The position numbers and the translations under genes are program-made. From Weissella koreensis KCTC 3621 (GTDB lineage Bacteria; Bacillota; Bacilli; Lactobacillales; Lactobacillaceae): DNA of 64,000 bases. Positions 29,126 through 39,703 of this stretch are shown here, piece by piece. Positions within the stretch are counted from its first letter, which is position 1; every line of letters starts with the position of its first letter. The stretch lies in contig NZ_AKGG01000005.1 of assembly GCF_000277645.1 (NCBI RefSeq), positions 409,251 to 473,250 on the forward strand, read 5' to 3'. The notes beneath the pieces were generated by a model. That model saw only the letters and a list, made by a program, of their open reading frames with translations. It was not told the origin of the DNA and did no database searches.

Positions 29126-29863
29126 ATGACAACTATTTTAGTCGTTGATGATGAGCCAGCAATTGTAACATTAATAAAATATAATTTAGAGCAAAATAAC
29201 TTTAATGTCGTGACTACTGGTGATGGTCAGGCAGTTATCGAACTAGTAGAGGAACATCATCCAGATTTGATTCTTCTTGATTTAATGTTACCAGGTGTTG
29301 ATGGCATGACCCTCACTAAACAATTAAGGAAGAAGCATAATAGTGTACCAATTATTATGTTGACTGCAATGGATACTGAAAGTGACAAGGTCAACGGATT
29401 AGATAGTGGTGCCGATGATTATTTGGCTAAGCCTTTTCAAGTCCGAGAATTACTTGCACGGGTTAAAGCAGTGCTACGTCGCAACACTAAAGCACACAAG
29501 AAAGTAATTAAGAATGGTCATAATGCGCTTTCAGATGGAACAACAATGAATTCGATTCATCTACATAATTTACAAATTGATCTATTTCAACAAAAAGTTT
29601 ACCAAGATCAGGTCATGTTAAACTTAACGCCTAAAGAATATGATCTATTAGCTTATATGATGCAACATGCGGGGCGGACTTTAGATCGTTCAGAAATGGC
29701 AAAAGGTGCTTGGGGAATTGAACTATCTGGTTTAGATACAAGAATGGTTGATATGCATTTATCGAACTTGCGAGACAAAATCGAAGCTAACCCTAAAGAC
29801 CCTATGCTTATTAAAACGGTCAGAGGTTTTGGTTATCGATTTAGCCAGGAGGAAAGTAAATAA
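29126..29863 (+). CDS. OmpR/PhoB-family response regulator
   Basis: DNA-binding regulator phosphorylated by the kinase encoded next. ATG 29126 (MTTILVVDDEP) was chosen over ATG 29111 because the receiver domain starts there and GGGGG precedes it. The 245 residues include the acidic pair DD, phospho-acceptor Asp in LILLDLMLPGVDG, Thr in IMLTA, Lys in LAKPF, and a C-terminal winged helix with LTPKEYDLLAYM and VRGFGYRF. It resembles PhoP/PnpR regulators that respond to phosphate or envelope stress; the signal is not proven here. Confidence 0.93.
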   Translation: MTTILVVDDEPAIVTLIKYNLEQNNFNVVTTGDGQAVIELVEEHHPDLILLDLMLPGVDGMTLTKQLRKKHNSVPIIMLTAMDTESDKVNGLDSGADDYLAKPFQVRELLARVKAVLRRNTKAHKKVIKNGHNALSDGTTMNSIHLHNLQIDLFQQKVYQDQVMLNLTPKEYDLLAYMMQHAGRTLDRSEMAKGAWGIELSGLDTRMVDMHLSNLRDKIEANPKDPMLIKTVRGFGYRFSQEESK

Positions 29864-29864
29864 T

Positions 29865-31226
29865 ATGCAGAAATGGTGGAAATACATGCGTCAGTGGTTT
29901 TGGCGTATGTTGATTGTCTTTTTAATTCTTCAATTCTGTACTTTTATTATTTTAAAATTAAATGCTGATATCAAGGCGTGGCCGCTTTTTATGGGCCTTG
30001 AAGTGGAACTTAGCTTGGCTATAATACTAGGATTAATATCAGCTATTATGCAATATAGGCAAGATCAAGCTTTAGCTGAATTTAATAATCGGGTAGGTCA
30101 GATTGGTGAGCGCGGAAATATTATTTTAGATCCCAGACATCGTTTAGCACCTTTAGCACAAACTGTTAATCGATTGCAGCAAGAGAAGCAAGTTCAAATT
30201 CAAATGGCCTTACATAATGAGAATATTTTAAATACGGTTTGGAACGATATGCCTGTTGGAATTATTGAAATTACGACAAGTCGTCAAATTTTGCGTATCA
30301 ACCCAACAGCAAGGCAAGCACTTCAATTACCAGATGAGGTTATTGGACATCACTATGATGACCTTTTGAATTATCATGATTTGATCGCCTTTATTGAACG
30401 TGGAATTTTGAAAAAGGGTAATCATCATAAAATGATTACTTTAGAACAAGGTAGTAAAGCTAAATTTTTAGATTTAACCATGGAGTATTATCGATCTGCT
30501 ATGCAATCAGATACCGTTGTTATTGCTTTTTATGATGTAACTGATCTAATTGAGGCACAGTTCCAACAAACTAAATTTTTGGCGAATGTTTCGCACGAAT
30601 TAAAAACACCTTTGACCTCAATTATTGGTTTTACTGATACCCTCTTAGATGATCAAACTATGCCAGAAGAAGTTAAGCATGAATTTCTGGATATTATTGC
30701 GCACGAATCTAAGCGATTATTAGACTTAACCAATGATATTTTGTCGGTGATTAAAATAGAGGATAAGGTATTGCCACTTGTTAAAATAGATGTAGATCAA
30801 GTTGTACAAACTATCTTAAAAGGCCAGTCACAAGCTATTGAGGCTAAAAATTTACGTCTAGAATTAATGATTAATTTACAAATTGAATATTATTTAGAAC
30901 CATTACAACAAATTTTAAGTAATTTAATTTCTAATGCGATTAAATATAATAAAAAGAATGGGTTATTAATAATTAGAGTTGAAAAAATTGGTCAGCGCAT
31001 TAAAATAAGCGTCAAAGATACCGGATTAGGTATTGCTAGCAACGCCCAAAATCAAATTTTTGATCGTTTTTATCGAATTGATAAGTCACGAAATCAACAA
31101 ATTCCAGGTACTGGTCTTGGATTATCAATTGTTCACGAGTGGGTTGATAAATTGCATGGTACAATTAATGTTAAGAGTCAAGTGAGTGTTGGGACAACGA
31201 TTAAAATTGATTTACCAATCAAATAA
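29865..31226 (+). CDS. Sensor histidine kinase, PhoR/WalK-like
   Basis: Membrane kinase of 453 residues starting at ATG 29865 behind AGGAGG, one base after the regulator stop. Two membrane helices lie near 13-30 and 40-60 with only a tiny extracellular loop, so it probably senses inside the membrane or through a partner. A PAS domain (about 115-225) is followed by HisKA with the phospho-His in [11 protein letters not shown] and HATPase boxes [16 protein letters not shown] and GTGLGLSIV. The short loop and PAS fit Lactobacillales PhoR. Confidence 0.93.
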   Translation: MQKWWKYMRQWFWRMLIVFLILQFCTFIILKLNADIKAWPLFMGLEVELSLAIILGLISAIMQYRQDQALAEFNNRVGQIGERGNIILDPRHRLAPLAQTVNRLQQEKQVQIQMALHNENILNTVWNDMPVGIIEITTSRQILRINPTARQALQLPDEVIGHHYDDLLNYHDLIAFIERGILKKGNHHKMITLEQGSKAKFLDLTMEYYRSAMQSDTVVIAFYDVTDLIEAQFQQTKFLANVSHELKTPLTSIIGFTDTLLDDQTMPEEVKHEFLDIIAHESKRLLDLTNDILSVIKIEDKVLPLVKIDVDQVVQTILKGQSQAIEAKNLRLELMINLQIEYYLEPLQQILSNLISNAIKYNKKNGLLIIRVEKIGQRIKISVKDTGLGIASNAQNQIFDRFYRIDKSRNQQIPGTGLGLSIVHEWVDKLHGTINVKSQVSVGTTIKIDLPIK

Positions 31227-31249
31227 AAAATAAAGAGAGAATAAATAAT

Positions 31250-31879
31250 ATGCTAGGGAAAAAGCCAATTATTATTGGAGTTAGTGGTGGTTCGGGTTCA
31301 GGAAAAACTACGGTTAGTCGAGAAATTGTGGAACATTTAGCAGGGGAATCAGTTGTTATGATTGCACAGGATTCCTATTATAAGCAACAAGATCACTTAA
31401 CCCTAGATGAACGACGGGCTAGGAATTATGATCATCCAGATGCTTTTGATACTGATTTGATGATTAATCAACTACAAGAGCTATTGAAACGAGAGACAAT
31501 CGAGGAGCCCATCTATGATTATGTTAATTCAACTCGGTCAAAAGAGACGCTAACTGTTCAGCCAGCCGATGTCATTATCGTTGAAGGTGTATTGCTTTTT
31601 GTGGATGCACGATTACGAGATTTAATTAACATTAAAGTTTATGTTGATACTGATGATGATATTCGTTTTATTCGCAGATTACAACGGGATATGGTTGAGC
31701 GTGGACGTACACCTAAATCAATCATTGATCAATATTTAGATACAGTTAAACCAATGTATCATCAATTCGTTGAACCAACCAAACGTTATGCAGATATTAT
31801 TATTCCTGAAGGGGGATCAAATAAGATTGCTATCAATATGTTAGAATCACAAATTCGTGGTTTTTTAAGCCAGGAGTAA
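31250..31879 (+). CDS. udk: Uridine kinase
   Basis: Phosphorylates uridine and cytidine in pyrimidine salvage. The 209 residues contain the P-loop [12 protein letters not shown] at the N-terminus, DSYYKQQ, the family signature [22 protein letters not shown], and [10 protein letters not shown]. Start behind AAAGAGAG, 24 bases after the kinase gene. Typical in every respect. Confidence 0.96.
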   Translation: MLGKKPIIIGVSGGSGSGKTTVSREIVEHLAGESVVMIAQDSYYKQQDHLTLDERRARNYDHPDAFDTDLMINQLQELLKRETIEEPIYDYVNSTRSKETLTVQPADVIIVEGVLLFVDARLRDLINIKVYVDTDDDIRFIRRLQRDMVERGRTPKSIIDQYLDTVKPMYHQFVEPTKRYADIIIPEGGSNKIAINMLESQIRGFLSQE

Positions 31880-31944
31880 TAATAAAACATACTTTAGAAT
31901 AGAATTATTTGAAAGATAAAGATGATGTAGAAAGAAGGCTTGAA

Positions 31945-33021
31945 ATGGATACGTCAACATGGGAAAGAATTGTTAAATATACAGAATTACAAGGAACATC
32001 AGGACAAGAATTTATGGTCCGTAAAGCTTTTCGACAAGATTTAACGCCATTAGTTGATGAAGTTGTTCAAAATGGTTTAGGTGGTTTATACGGAATTCGT
32101 GAAAATAACGATGAAAAAGCTCCTCGGATTATGTTTGGAGCTCATTTTGATGAGGTTGGGTTTATTGTTAAAGCGGTAACAGATCTAGGATTATTGGAAG
32201 TGAAGCCTTTAGGTGGCTGGAATCCATTTGTGGTATCAGCTCAACGATTCACTTTATTTACACGGGAACAAAGTTATCCAGTAATATCATCATCAATTCC
32301 GCCACATCTATTACGAAACCAAAGTGGAGTTAATGGTGCACCGAACTTAGATGATATTCTTTTTGATGGTGGATTTACATCAAAGTCAGAAGCATTAGAA
32401 TTTGGAGTTCGACCTGGTGATTTTATCGTGCCGCAAGTTAAAACAGAGCTCTTAGCTAATCAAAAACGCGTGATTTCAAAAAGTTGGGATAATCGATTTG
32501 GTCTGGTAACTATTTTGGATGTCTTAGATAAATTACAAGATCAAACTCTACCTAACACCTTAATGATGGGGGCTAATGTTCAGGAAGAAGTTGGTTTACG
32601 TGGGGTTGGACCAGCTGTTCATCAGTTAAAACCGGATATCTTCTTTGGTCTGGATAGTTCAACCGCGGACGATTTAAATAGTTCTACCGGACAAGGTCAA
32701 TTAGATCAAGGAACCATCTTAAGAGTTATGGACCCAGGGGTTATTATGCCCCGTCGATTGAAAGAATTCATCTTGGATATTGCGAATGATGAAAAAATAC
32801 CACTGCAATACTTTGTCCCAAATGGGGGCACGGATTCTGCTGGTGCACAATCACAAAATAATGGGATTCCATCAGTTACACTAGGTGTAGCTTCTCGTTA
32901 TATTCATACACACCAAACGCTTTGGTCAATTGCTGATTTTGAAGCAGCAAAGTCCTTGGTGGAACGCTTGATTTTGCAATTAGATGCGGCCACCGTCAAT
33001 GATATTATTTATGGAGATTAA
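31945..33021 (+). CDS. M42-family glutamyl aminopeptidase
   Basis: A dinuclear-metal cytosolic aminopeptidase of the PepA/FrvX group. ATG 31945 behind AGAAGG gives 358 residues, the family norm; the in-frame TTG at 31909 would add 12 residues. Metal and catalytic residues are visible: GAHFDEVGF, SWDNRFG, the acid pair in NVQEEVGLRG, DSSTADD, and the distal His in SRYIHTHQTL. PNGGTDSAG is also typical. It releases N-terminal acidic or other residues from peptides. Confidence 0.93.
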   Translation: MDTSTWERIVKYTELQGTSGQEFMVRKAFRQDLTPLVDEVVQNGLGGLYGIRENNDEKAPRIMFGAHFDEVGFIVKAVTDLGLLEVKPLGGWNPFVVSAQRFTLFTREQSYPVISSSIPPHLLRNQSGVNGAPNLDDILFDGGFTSKSEALEFGVRPGDFIVPQVKTELLANQKRVISKSWDNRFGLVTILDVLDKLQDQTLPNTLMMGANVQEEVGLRGVGPAVHQLKPDIFFGLDSSTADDLNSSTGQGQLDQGTILRVMDPGVIMPRRLKEFILDIANDEKIPLQYFVPNGGTDSAGAQSQNNGIPSVTLGVASRYIHTHQTLWSIADFEAAKSLVERLILQLDAATVNDIIYGD

Positions 33022-33023
33022 AT

Positions 33024-33677
33024 ATGTTAATTACAAGTTATAACCCTGCAGCTTTAGGGGATGTTTTAATTGCAATCACAGCACCATCTAGTGAAAAAGA
33101 TCTAGCTGAGACCAAAAATAATGTGACAGTTATTATGAGTCAATCTGGTGATTTAGTAGGCGTTAATTTTTTGAAGGTCGCTGATATTATTGATGTTAAA
33201 GATTTTCAAGCAGGTCAGATATTTTTGACTAATACGCAAATTGATCAACTAAATCAAGCAATTATTAATGCTGGGTTTGAAGTTCAATTGGATAAGGTTC
33301 AGGTTAAATTGGTGGTTGGTTATGTTCGAAGTGCTGAAGAACACCCTGATTCTGATCATTTAAAAGTGACTTCGACTGAAGTGGGCGATGATCAAATGGT
33401 TCAAATTGTTTCAGGTTCACCAAACATGCAAGCTAATATTAAAGTTGTGGTAGCTCAAGTTGGAACAATGATGCCTAATGGATTAATTATTTGGCCTGGT
33501 GAATTACGAGGAGTTACTTCTAATGGAATGATTGTTTCAGGACGTGAATTGAATTTACCTAACGCGCCAACTCAACCGGGGGCATTAATCTTGCCTGATG
33601 ATTTTGCTCCGATCGGAACGATTTTTGATCCTCAATCTCCTGCTGCTCAAAAGTTATTTCAAGGTCAAGAGGCCTAA
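33024..33677 (+). CDS. ytpR: YtpR-type protein with a tRNA-binding (EMAP) domain
   Basis: 217 residues: an N-terminal DUF4479-like part (about 1-95) and a C-terminal OB-fold tRNA-binding domain (about 95-205) resembling the N-terminus of PheT, with VGYVRSAEEHPDSDHLKVTST, IVSGSPN and GVTSNGMIVSGREL. Its start is 2 bases after the aminopeptidase stop, with GGAG within that gene's end. The cellular role is not settled, perhaps tRNA or nucleic-acid binding. Confidence 0.92.
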   Translation: MLITSYNPAALGDVLIAITAPSSEKDLAETKNNVTVIMSQSGDLVGVNFLKVADIIDVKDFQAGQIFLTNTQIDQLNQAIINAGFEVQLDKVQVKLVVGYVRSAEEHPDSDHLKVTSTEVGDDQMVQIVSGSPNMQANIKVVVAQVGTMMPNGLIIWPGELRGVTSNGMIVSGRELNLPNAPTQPGALILPDDFAPIGTIFDPQSPAAQKLFQGQEA

Positions 33678-33686
33678 GGAGTCACA

Positions 33687-34004
33687 ATGCTAGAGCGACC
33701 AGTATTACGTTACCAAGAATATTTTCCTAATTATGATCAAGCTGTGGAACAACTGATTAAACATAAACGTGATTTGGGGTATATTAATTTGGCTCCAGTA
33801 AACCTGAAACCTGAGGAATCAGTTGATGTCGATTCAGTAAATGAAATTAAAGCTAAAACTAAAACTAAAACTAAAACACCCGATGTGGTAATTGATTCTA
33901 ATGAGATGCTTGTAAAGAGTAGAGGCCTAGGCTTAAGTTTGGATGATATTATTTCCGAAGAAAATTCGGTGGCACAACAAGTTAATTTGAATTATTTTAA
34001 ATAA
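33687..34004 (+). CDS. Hypothetical protein, 105 residues, with a Lys-Thr repeat
   Basis: Not recognised. The protein is soluble, with no signal, a structured-looking N-terminus (RPVLRYQEYFPNYDQAVEQLIKH), an Ala/Lys/Thr repeat coded by four CTAAAA hexamers at 33853-33876, and a charged C-terminus. AAGGAG precedes the ATG, and it lies between ytpR and murC, where some lactic acid bacteria carry an FtsK-like translocase; this protein has no ATPase motif. Confidence 0.6.
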   Translation: MLERPVLRYQEYFPNYDQAVEQLIKHKRDLGYINLAPVNLKPEESVDVDSVNEIKAKTKTKTKTPDVVIDSNEMLVKSRGLGLSLDDIISEENSVAQQVNLNYFK

Positions 34005-34037
34005 AATTCAAAATAAGTCAGAAGAAGGTAATAAGTA

Positions 34038-35378
34038 ATGGACAAACAGAAATTATATTATTTTATTGGAATTAAAGGATCAGGAATGAGTTCGCTAGCG
34101 TTAATTCTGCACGATCAAGGCTATGAAGTGTCTGGATCAGATATTGATCAATATACTTTTACTCAAAAGCCGCTTGCTGCTGCTGGCATTCCGATGTATT
34201 CATTTGATGCGCAAAATATTAAGCCAGGAATGATTGTGATCCGAGGAAATGCTTTTGATGATCAACAAGTGGAAGTAGCAGCAGCTTTGAAATTAGGTTC
34301 AGAAGTTGAAATGCTAACTTATCCTGAATTAGTTCAGACCTTGATTGGTCAATACACTTCAGTTGGTGTTGCTGGGGCCCATGGTAAAACATCAACAACC
34401 GGTCTTTTAGCTCATGTTTTGTCAGGGATTGCTCCAACTTCATATTTGATTGGTGATGGAACGGGAAAAGGGGTTCCAGATGCTCGTTTCTTCGCCTTTG
34501 AAGCTGACGAATATCGTCGTCATTTCAAGGATTACACCCCTGATTATGCTATTATGACGAATATTGACTTTGATCATCCTGATTATTATCGAGATATTGA
34601 TGATGTATTTGATGCTTTCAATGATTTTAGTCATAATGTTAAGAAGGCAATCTTTGCTTGGGGTGATGATGTTAAATTACGTGAATTGGAAACGGATGTC
34701 CCAGTTTACTACTACGGTTTGAATGATAAAGATGATTTTATTGCTAAAAATATCAAACGTTCAACTAAGGGATCAAGTTTTGATGCTTATTATCATGATG
34801 AATTACTTGGTAATTTCCAAGTTCCGCTCTTTGGAATACATGGAATTTTAAACTCATTGTCAGTTATCGCTGTGGCATACGTTGAAGAAATAGATCTTGA
34901 TTTGTTGCAGCAAGAGTTATTGAGCTTTAAAGGAGTAAAACGCCGCTTTACTGAAAAGACAGTGGGTGATGTTACGATTATTGATGATTATGCGCATCAT
35001 CCTTCTGAAATTAAAGCAACTTTGGATGCGGCCCGACAAAAATTTCCTGGTCGTGAACTAGTTGCTGTCTTCCAACCACACACTTTTTCAAGAACGATCG
35101 CCTATTTAGATGAATTTGCGGAATCATTAGATCTCGCTGATCGTGTCTATTTGACAGATATTTTTGCCTCAGCTCGCGAGACGCAAGGTAATATTTCTTC
35201 AGCTGACCTTGGGGCTAAGATGACAAAGTTTGGAGGAATTATCTCACCTGATGATGTAGCGCCATTAATGCAACATGATCAGAACCCAGTGGTCGTATTT
35301 ATGGGGGCTGGAGATGTACAACAAACTGAATTTGCATATGAAAAAATTCTCTCAAATCTTACATCAAACCTACAGTAG
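34038..35378 (+). CDS. murC: UDP-N-acetylmuramate-L-alanine ligase
   Basis: Adds L-Ala to UDP-MurNAc in peptidoglycan synthesis. The 446 residues include the UDP-binding [14 protein letters not shown] at the N-terminus, the ATP loop [15 protein letters not shown] (about 112), [20 protein letters not shown], and the C-terminal [14 protein letters not shown] and FQPHTFSRT. Start behind AGAAGG. Normal length. Confidence 0.97.
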   Translation: MDKQKLYYFIGIKGSGMSSLALILHDQGYEVSGSDIDQYTFTQKPLAAAGIPMYSFDAQNIKPGMIVIRGNAFDDQQVEVAAALKLGSEVEMLTYPELVQTLIGQYTSVGVAGAHGKTSTTGLLAHVLSGIAPTSYLIGDGTGKGVPDARFFAFEADEYRRHFKDYTPDYAIMTNIDFDHPDYYRDIDDVFDAFNDFSHNVKKAIFAWGDDVKLRELETDVPVYYYGLNDKDDFIAKNIKRSTKGSSFDAYYHDELLGNFQVPLFGIHGILNSLSVIAVAYVEEIDLDLLQQELLSFKGVKRRFTEKTVGDVTIIDDYAHHPSEIKATLDAARQKFPGRELVAVFQPHTFSRTIAYLDEFAESLDLADRVYLTDIFASARETQGNISSADLGAKMTKFGGIISPDDVAPLMQHDQNPVVVFMGAGDVQQTEFAYEKILSNLTSNLQ

Positions 35379-35474
35379 CAGTACACGTTTCTATTGGACC
35401 CATTATGGTTATTTTAAGCATTTTAGTATAGAATGGTAGTTACAATTAGTTAAGGTAAAGGAGTAAGAATATTT

Positions 35475-36191
35475 ATGGATAATTTGCGATCAAAAGGACC
35501 ACGTTTAGTTAATCCTGGAACTTCGGGTTTGAATTCGTTTTTCCTAAAAGTTTATAGCTATATGGGGATGGCCTTATTGGTAACGGCTGCAACAGTCTTT
35601 ATCGGCGTAACGATGTTTGCTCAACAGATCTTAGCTTTGACAACGGGAATTGTTCCCACGCTAGTTCTCTTTGCTATTCTCTTTGGAATCAGCTGGGTAG
35701 CGGCACGTTCAGCAATGGAAAATCCAGCGCGGTCCTTTGGATTGTTAATGGCCTATAGTGTAATCATGGGACTTTTCTTTACTTCCATCTTGTTATACAT
35801 GACGCCACAAACAATCATCTTGGCGTTTATTACAACCGCTGCCCTGTTTATGGGGATGGCCTTGTATGGGGCTACAACTAAACGTGATATGTCTAAGATG
35901 GGAACGATTGTATTTGGGGCAGTTTTTGCTTTGATTATTGGTGGGATTCTCAATATCTTTATTGGTGGAACAGTCTTATACATGCTAATATCATGGGCTG
36001 GTGTAGTAATCTTTGCGATTATTACTGCCTATGACATGAATCGTTTAAAGCAAATGTATTTACAAATTGCTGGTAATCATCAAGCAGAACAAGGTGTAGC
36101 TGTATATGGGGCACTTAGCCTATATCTAGATTTTATTAACTTATTCTTATACATTTTAAGAATATTTGGAATGTCATCAAATAATAACTAA
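35475..36191 (+). CDS. Bax inhibitor-1/YccA-family membrane protein
   Basis: A polytopic membrane protein of 238 residues with seven hydrophobic segments. The BI-1 family (TMBIM) includes pH-sensitive calcium-leak channels. The terminal part, AYDMNRLKQMY and GALSLYLDFINLFLYILRIFG, is the family signature. Start behind AAAGGAG. The physiological role in bacteria is not well defined. Confidence 0.92.
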   Translation: MDNLRSKGPRLVNPGTSGLNSFFLKVYSYMGMALLVTAATVFIGVTMFAQQILALTTGIVPTLVLFAILFGISWVAARSAMENPARSFGLLMAYSVIMGLFFTSILLYMTPQTIILAFITTAALFMGMALYGATTKRDMSKMGTIVFGAVFALIIGGILNIFIGGTVLYMLISWAGVVIFAIITAYDMNRLKQMYLQIAGNHQAEQGVAVYGALSLYLDFINLFLYILRIFGMSSNNN

Positions 36192-36327
36192 CAAATAATA
36201 ACTAATATGAGGCGGTTAGGATATAATATATCTTAGCCGTACTTTTATTTTTTATAAAAGTTCCTGATAATTTTGAGATTAAAATTAATAGGATAAGAAT
36301 AATCATTTATTAGAAAGAAGGAATATT

Positions 36328-36969
36328 ATGCAAGTATTAGTTGTAGGTGCAAGTGGTCGTGTTGGGAAAGCATTAATTCAGGAATTAGAACAAGCAGGGC
36401 ACCAAGTTATTGGAACTCGCAATAGTACAATTAATGGGGATACTAATAATTTAGTCGCCCTAGATTTGGTACATGCTTCTGTTGATGATATTGCTGATAA
36501 AATTAAACAAATGGCGACTTTCGATGCGGTTTACTTTGTAGCAGGTTCACGAGGTAAAGCCTTATTAGAAGTTGATCTGAATGGTGCCGTTAAGTTAATG
36601 ACAGCTATGGAACAATTAGGTATTAAACGTTATATTCAATTAAGTTCATATAAAGCCGATCGACAAAGTGAATGGCCTGGGGGTTATGAATCTGGATTAA
36701 CACCATATAATATTGCTAAGTTCTATGCTGATCAATGGTTACAAACGCGAACTAGTTTGGCATATACAATTTTGCAACCAGGTTCTTTGACTGAAAACGA
36801 TGAAGTCACTGGGGTAAGTTTAAATGAAAATCAATTTGGTGAAAATACCATCCCAACAGTGGCACGAGTTTTGGCTGAGGTCATTAACTACCCAACAACA
36901 ATTGGTAAAACTATTGTGATGCGTGGTGGTGATGAAAATATTAAAAATGCATTACAAACGCTTCATTAA
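36328..36969 (+). CDS. NAD(P)-binding SDR-like protein
   Basis: A small atypical short-chain dehydrogenase/reductase, 213 residues, with the Rossmann motif VVGASGRVGKALIQEL at the N-terminus. It belongs with the NmrA/YhfK-like group (PF13460 type): LVALDLVHASVDD, YIQLSSYKAD and TILQPGSLTEND are in expected places. Start behind AAGAAGGA. It may bind NAD(P)H as a regulator or reductase; the substrate is unknown. Confidence 0.85.
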   Translation: MQVLVVGASGRVGKALIQELEQAGHQVIGTRNSTINGDTNNLVALDLVHASVDDIADKIKQMATFDAVYFVAGSRGKALLEVDLNGAVKLMTAMEQLGIKRYIQLSSYKADRQSEWPGGYESGLTPYNIAKFYADQWLQTRTSLAYTILQPGSLTENDEVTGVSLNENQFGENTIPTVARVLAEVINYPTTIGKTIVMRGGDENIKNALQTLH

Positions 36970-37112
36970 CAAATTAATTAATTGATTAATAGCAATAGAA
37001 TGCGGTTACAATAGCTAGATGACACTAATGTAAATTTATTTCTTTAATTTAAAGTTTGGTTTATACTTTTTCCGCCATAATGATGATATTGAAAGACGGA
37101 GGTACTCAGTCA

Positions 37113-37547
37113 ATGGCAATATTAAAGAATTTTTCAAAGGTGAGCCCAGTTAATCAGGCAAAATTATTTTTGATTAGCTCACTTGCAACGGTAATGGTAA
37201 CAGTTAATTTTAATTTGTTTCAGCCTGTCGTAGCCAATGCAGCAGTAACAGAGCAAACCGCATCCGTCAGTGATGAAATTGAAAATTTAACGACAGTACG
37301 ATTAGCAGGGCCATATACTGAAATTAATAAGCAATTAGTCAATTCAAGTCAAAATGTTTTAATCAAAGGATCATATCAAGCTGGTGATTTAGTACAAATG
37401 ATGTTGAATGGGTCAGCCTTTGTTGGGGTTGTACCAAATGATACAAATTATGGGATTCAAATTGAATTACCAGTACCGGTTAATCAAGCAAATATGAATG
37501 TAGCGATTGAAGGTAGCTTATATCGCGGAACGGTTATTTCAAAATAA
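37113..37547 (+). CDS. Small secreted protein, unknown function
   Basis: I chose ATG 37113 because GGAGG ends 10 bases before it; the frame also has a TTG at 37056. The 144 residues have a clear signal peptide with a hydrophobic core at about 17-40 and a likely cleavage after VANA. The mature part is a compact beta-prone domain of about 85 residues (VRLAGPYTEINKQLV, GSYQAGDLVQMMLNGSAFVGVV). No anchor is visible. No family recognised. Confidence 0.7.
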   Translation: MAILKNFSKVSPVNQAKLFLISSLATVMVTVNFNLFQPVVANAAVTEQTASVSDEIENLTTVRLAGPYTEINKQLVNSSQNVLIKGSYQAGDLVQMMLNGSAFVGVVPNDTNYGIQIELPVPVNQANMNVAIEGSLYRGTVISK

Positions 37548-37588
37548 AATATGAAGATTAAAAGTTATTAGCCATAGGAGAACGGATT

Positions 37589-38773
37589 ATGGAGCGAGTT
37601 TATATTATTGGGGCAAAACGAACCCCAATTGGTAAGTTTGGAGGCACATTGTCTTCCTTAACGGCCTCGGATTTAGGCTCATTTGTAATTAAAGGAGCTT
37701 TAGATCAATCAGGTTTAGAGGCTGATCAAGTTAGTCAAGTCTTGATGGGGAATGTAGTCCAAGCGGGTCAAGGTCAAAATCCGGCTCGTCAAGCTGCTTT
37801 AAAGGCCGGACTTCCGATACAAGTACCATCAATAACGATTAATGATGTGTGTGGATCAGGACTATCCAGCATCAATATGGGCGCAGCTTTAATTCAAGCA
37901 CACCAAGCAGATATCGTTGTTGCTGGGGGGATGGAAAGTATGTCTAAAGCCCCTTATATTGTCGATCAAGCCCGTTTTGGAGCCCGTTTGGGTGATGGTA
38001 GGATGATTGATGCCTTATTGTCGGATGCTTTGACTGACGCTCAAGGTGGTTATCATATGGGAATTACTGCGGAAAACGTTGCTAAAAAATATGATATTTC
38101 ACGAGAAGAGATGGATGAATTTAGTTATCAAAGTCATCAAAGAGCAGTGAGTGCACAAGATAAACACCGCTTTGATGATGAAATTGTATCGTTACCAATG
38201 ATTGATCGTAAAGGTAATTCTTATGTTGTCGATCAAGATGAGGCACCGCGACGGGATACATCATTAGAAAAATTGGCCAAATTGAAGCCAGTTTATCAAG
38301 AAGATGGTGCAGTTACGGCGGGGAATGCCTCAGGCTTAAATGATGGTGCAGCTGCAGTCGTATTAATCAGTGAAAGCAAGATGCACGAATTAGGAATAGA
38401 ACCATTAGCACAGTGGCAAGCGTCTGCATTAGTAGGGCTAGAGCCTGAACTAATGGGAATTGGCTCATACTATGCTGTTGAAAAGCTTTTTAAAGATCAT
38501 CCTGATTTTAAACAATCTGAAGTTGATTATTTTGAATTAAATGAAGCTTTTGCGGCACCATCATTGGTAGTTGGTGATCAATTATTAGGATTAGATCCAG
38601 CGATTGTGAACCCTAATGGTGGTGCGATTGCGTTAGGACATCCTGTTGGTGCATCCGGAAGTCGAATTTTAGTTACTTTAATTTATGAACTTATCCATGA
38701 TGATAAGAAAACTGGAGTTGCGGCACTCTGTGTAGGTGGTGGAATGGGTGTTTCAGCGTTAATTACACGATAA
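37589..38773 (+). CDS. Acetyl-CoA C-acetyltransferase (thiolase II)
   Basis: Condenses two acetyl-CoA to acetoacetyl-CoA, in lactic acid bacteria the entry to the mevalonate pathway for isoprenoids. The 394 residues have the acyl-accepting Cys in NDVCGSGLSSI (about 88), NEAFA, GGAIALGHPVGASGSR and the second catalytic Cys in CVGGGMG near the end. Start behind TAGGAGA. Acetyl-CoA could come from the PDH complex upstream in this window. Confidence 0.95.
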   Translation: MERVYIIGAKRTPIGKFGGTLSSLTASDLGSFVIKGALDQSGLEADQVSQVLMGNVVQAGQGQNPARQAALKAGLPIQVPSITINDVCGSGLSSINMGAALIQAHQADIVVAGGMESMSKAPYIVDQARFGARLGDGRMIDALLSDALTDAQGGYHMGITAENVAKKYDISREEMDEFSYQSHQRAVSAQDKHRFDDEIVSLPMIDRKGNSYVVDQDEAPRRDTSLEKLAKLKPVYQEDGAVTAGNASGLNDGAAAVVLISESKMHELGIEPLAQWQASALVGLEPELMGIGSYYAVEKLFKDHPDFKQSEVDYFELNEAFAAPSLVVGDQLLGLDPAIVNPNGGAIALGHPVGASGSRILVTLIYELIHDDKKTGVAALCVGGGMGVSALITR

Positions 38774-38776
38774 TAT

Positions 38777-38810
38777 CAAAAGTTCTCAATTCATTTGAGA
38801 ACTTTTTTTA
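38777..38810 (+). terminator. Terminator after the thiolase gene
   Basis: AAAAGTTCTCAA pairs with TTTGAGAACTTTT around four bases, then a T run. Confidence 0.9.
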
Positions 38811-38956
38811 ATTCATTTAAATAAATATAATATCATACTCCAAATTTGTTGTTATTAAATATTTGGTAAAAACAATATTTAAATGTTTACAAAATGTTAA
38901 ATAACAATTAAAATTTAACTAATGTATATTTAATGATTGGAGATCGGTACGTAAAG

Positions 38957-39661
38957 ATGAATGATTTTTATTTTATGGGTCAAAAAATAGTAAATTTATT
39001 AAATCCTGAAGGCCCTGAATACGAATTATTATTACGTAGTCATAGTATTCCTGGTTTCCCTGCAGAACAATATGTTGCTTATATGACTTCTGAAGAACTA
39101 CATCTAGAATATTTATCTTTTTTGGAGCATGAATTAAATCATATTTTAGCATTAAATCCAGGTAATAAATTTGGTCTTAATTTGGATCAGCAAGAGTTAG
39201 AATATGATGCAACGCTAGATTTTTTGAAAAAAATAAATCCTGAGTTTAGGGGAAATTTAACAATAGAGATTACAGAATTGCCACCTTTGAAAAGGCATAA
39301 AAGTTACCCCAAATCTATTAATGTTGAGGTGATTAAGCAAATTAATCTGTTGGGATATCGAGTAGCGTTAGATGATATTACACAAGGGAATAATTCAATA
39401 GGAAACTTGTTACTTGTAATGCCATATATTCATCAGATTAAATGGTCATATGTGCATGTAATAAATCGAATTCCAAATGAAAGTATTGAAGGAATCATTC
39501 AATTTTTAAATAAATTAAGTCATCAATTTGATTTAGAACTAGTAATTGAAGGAATTGAAGCATCGGAAATATCAGATTGGCTAGTAAAAAATAATATTAC
39601 AAATCAACAAGGTTATTTATTTGCTAAACCGGCAGGTGTCGAGCCAATCAAATTAATTTAA
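38957..39661 (+). CDS. EAL-domain protein 1, putative cyclic-di-GMP phosphodiesterase
   Basis: A stand-alone EAL domain, 234 residues, no membrane segment. ATG 38957 is preferred by comparison with the paralogue at 39704 (both begin M-x-DFYFMGQKIVNL). Positions expected to bind metal and substrate are kept: E23 (in YELLLR, so ELL instead of EAL), N75 (GLNLDQQ), E104 (IEITE), D139-D140, K162, E198 (IEGIE) and Q218 (QQGYLF). Loop 6, usually DDFGTG, reads DDITQG, and KID reads KWS. It may be an active PDE, a weakened one, or a receptor. Confidence 0.85.
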   Translation: MNDFYFMGQKIVNLLNPEGPEYELLLRSHSIPGFPAEQYVAYMTSEELHLEYLSFLEHELNHILALNPGNKFGLNLDQQELEYDATLDFLKKINPEFRGNLTIEITELPPLKRHKSYPKSINVEVIKQINLLGYRVALDDITQGNNSIGNLLLVMPYIHQIKWSYVHVINRIPNESIEGIIQFLNKLSHQFDLELVIEGIEASEISDWLVKNNITNQQGYLFAKPAGVEPIKLI

Positions 39662-39703
39662 CCATCATTAGAAAACAATTACTATTTGGAGGAATTACAA
39701 AAC

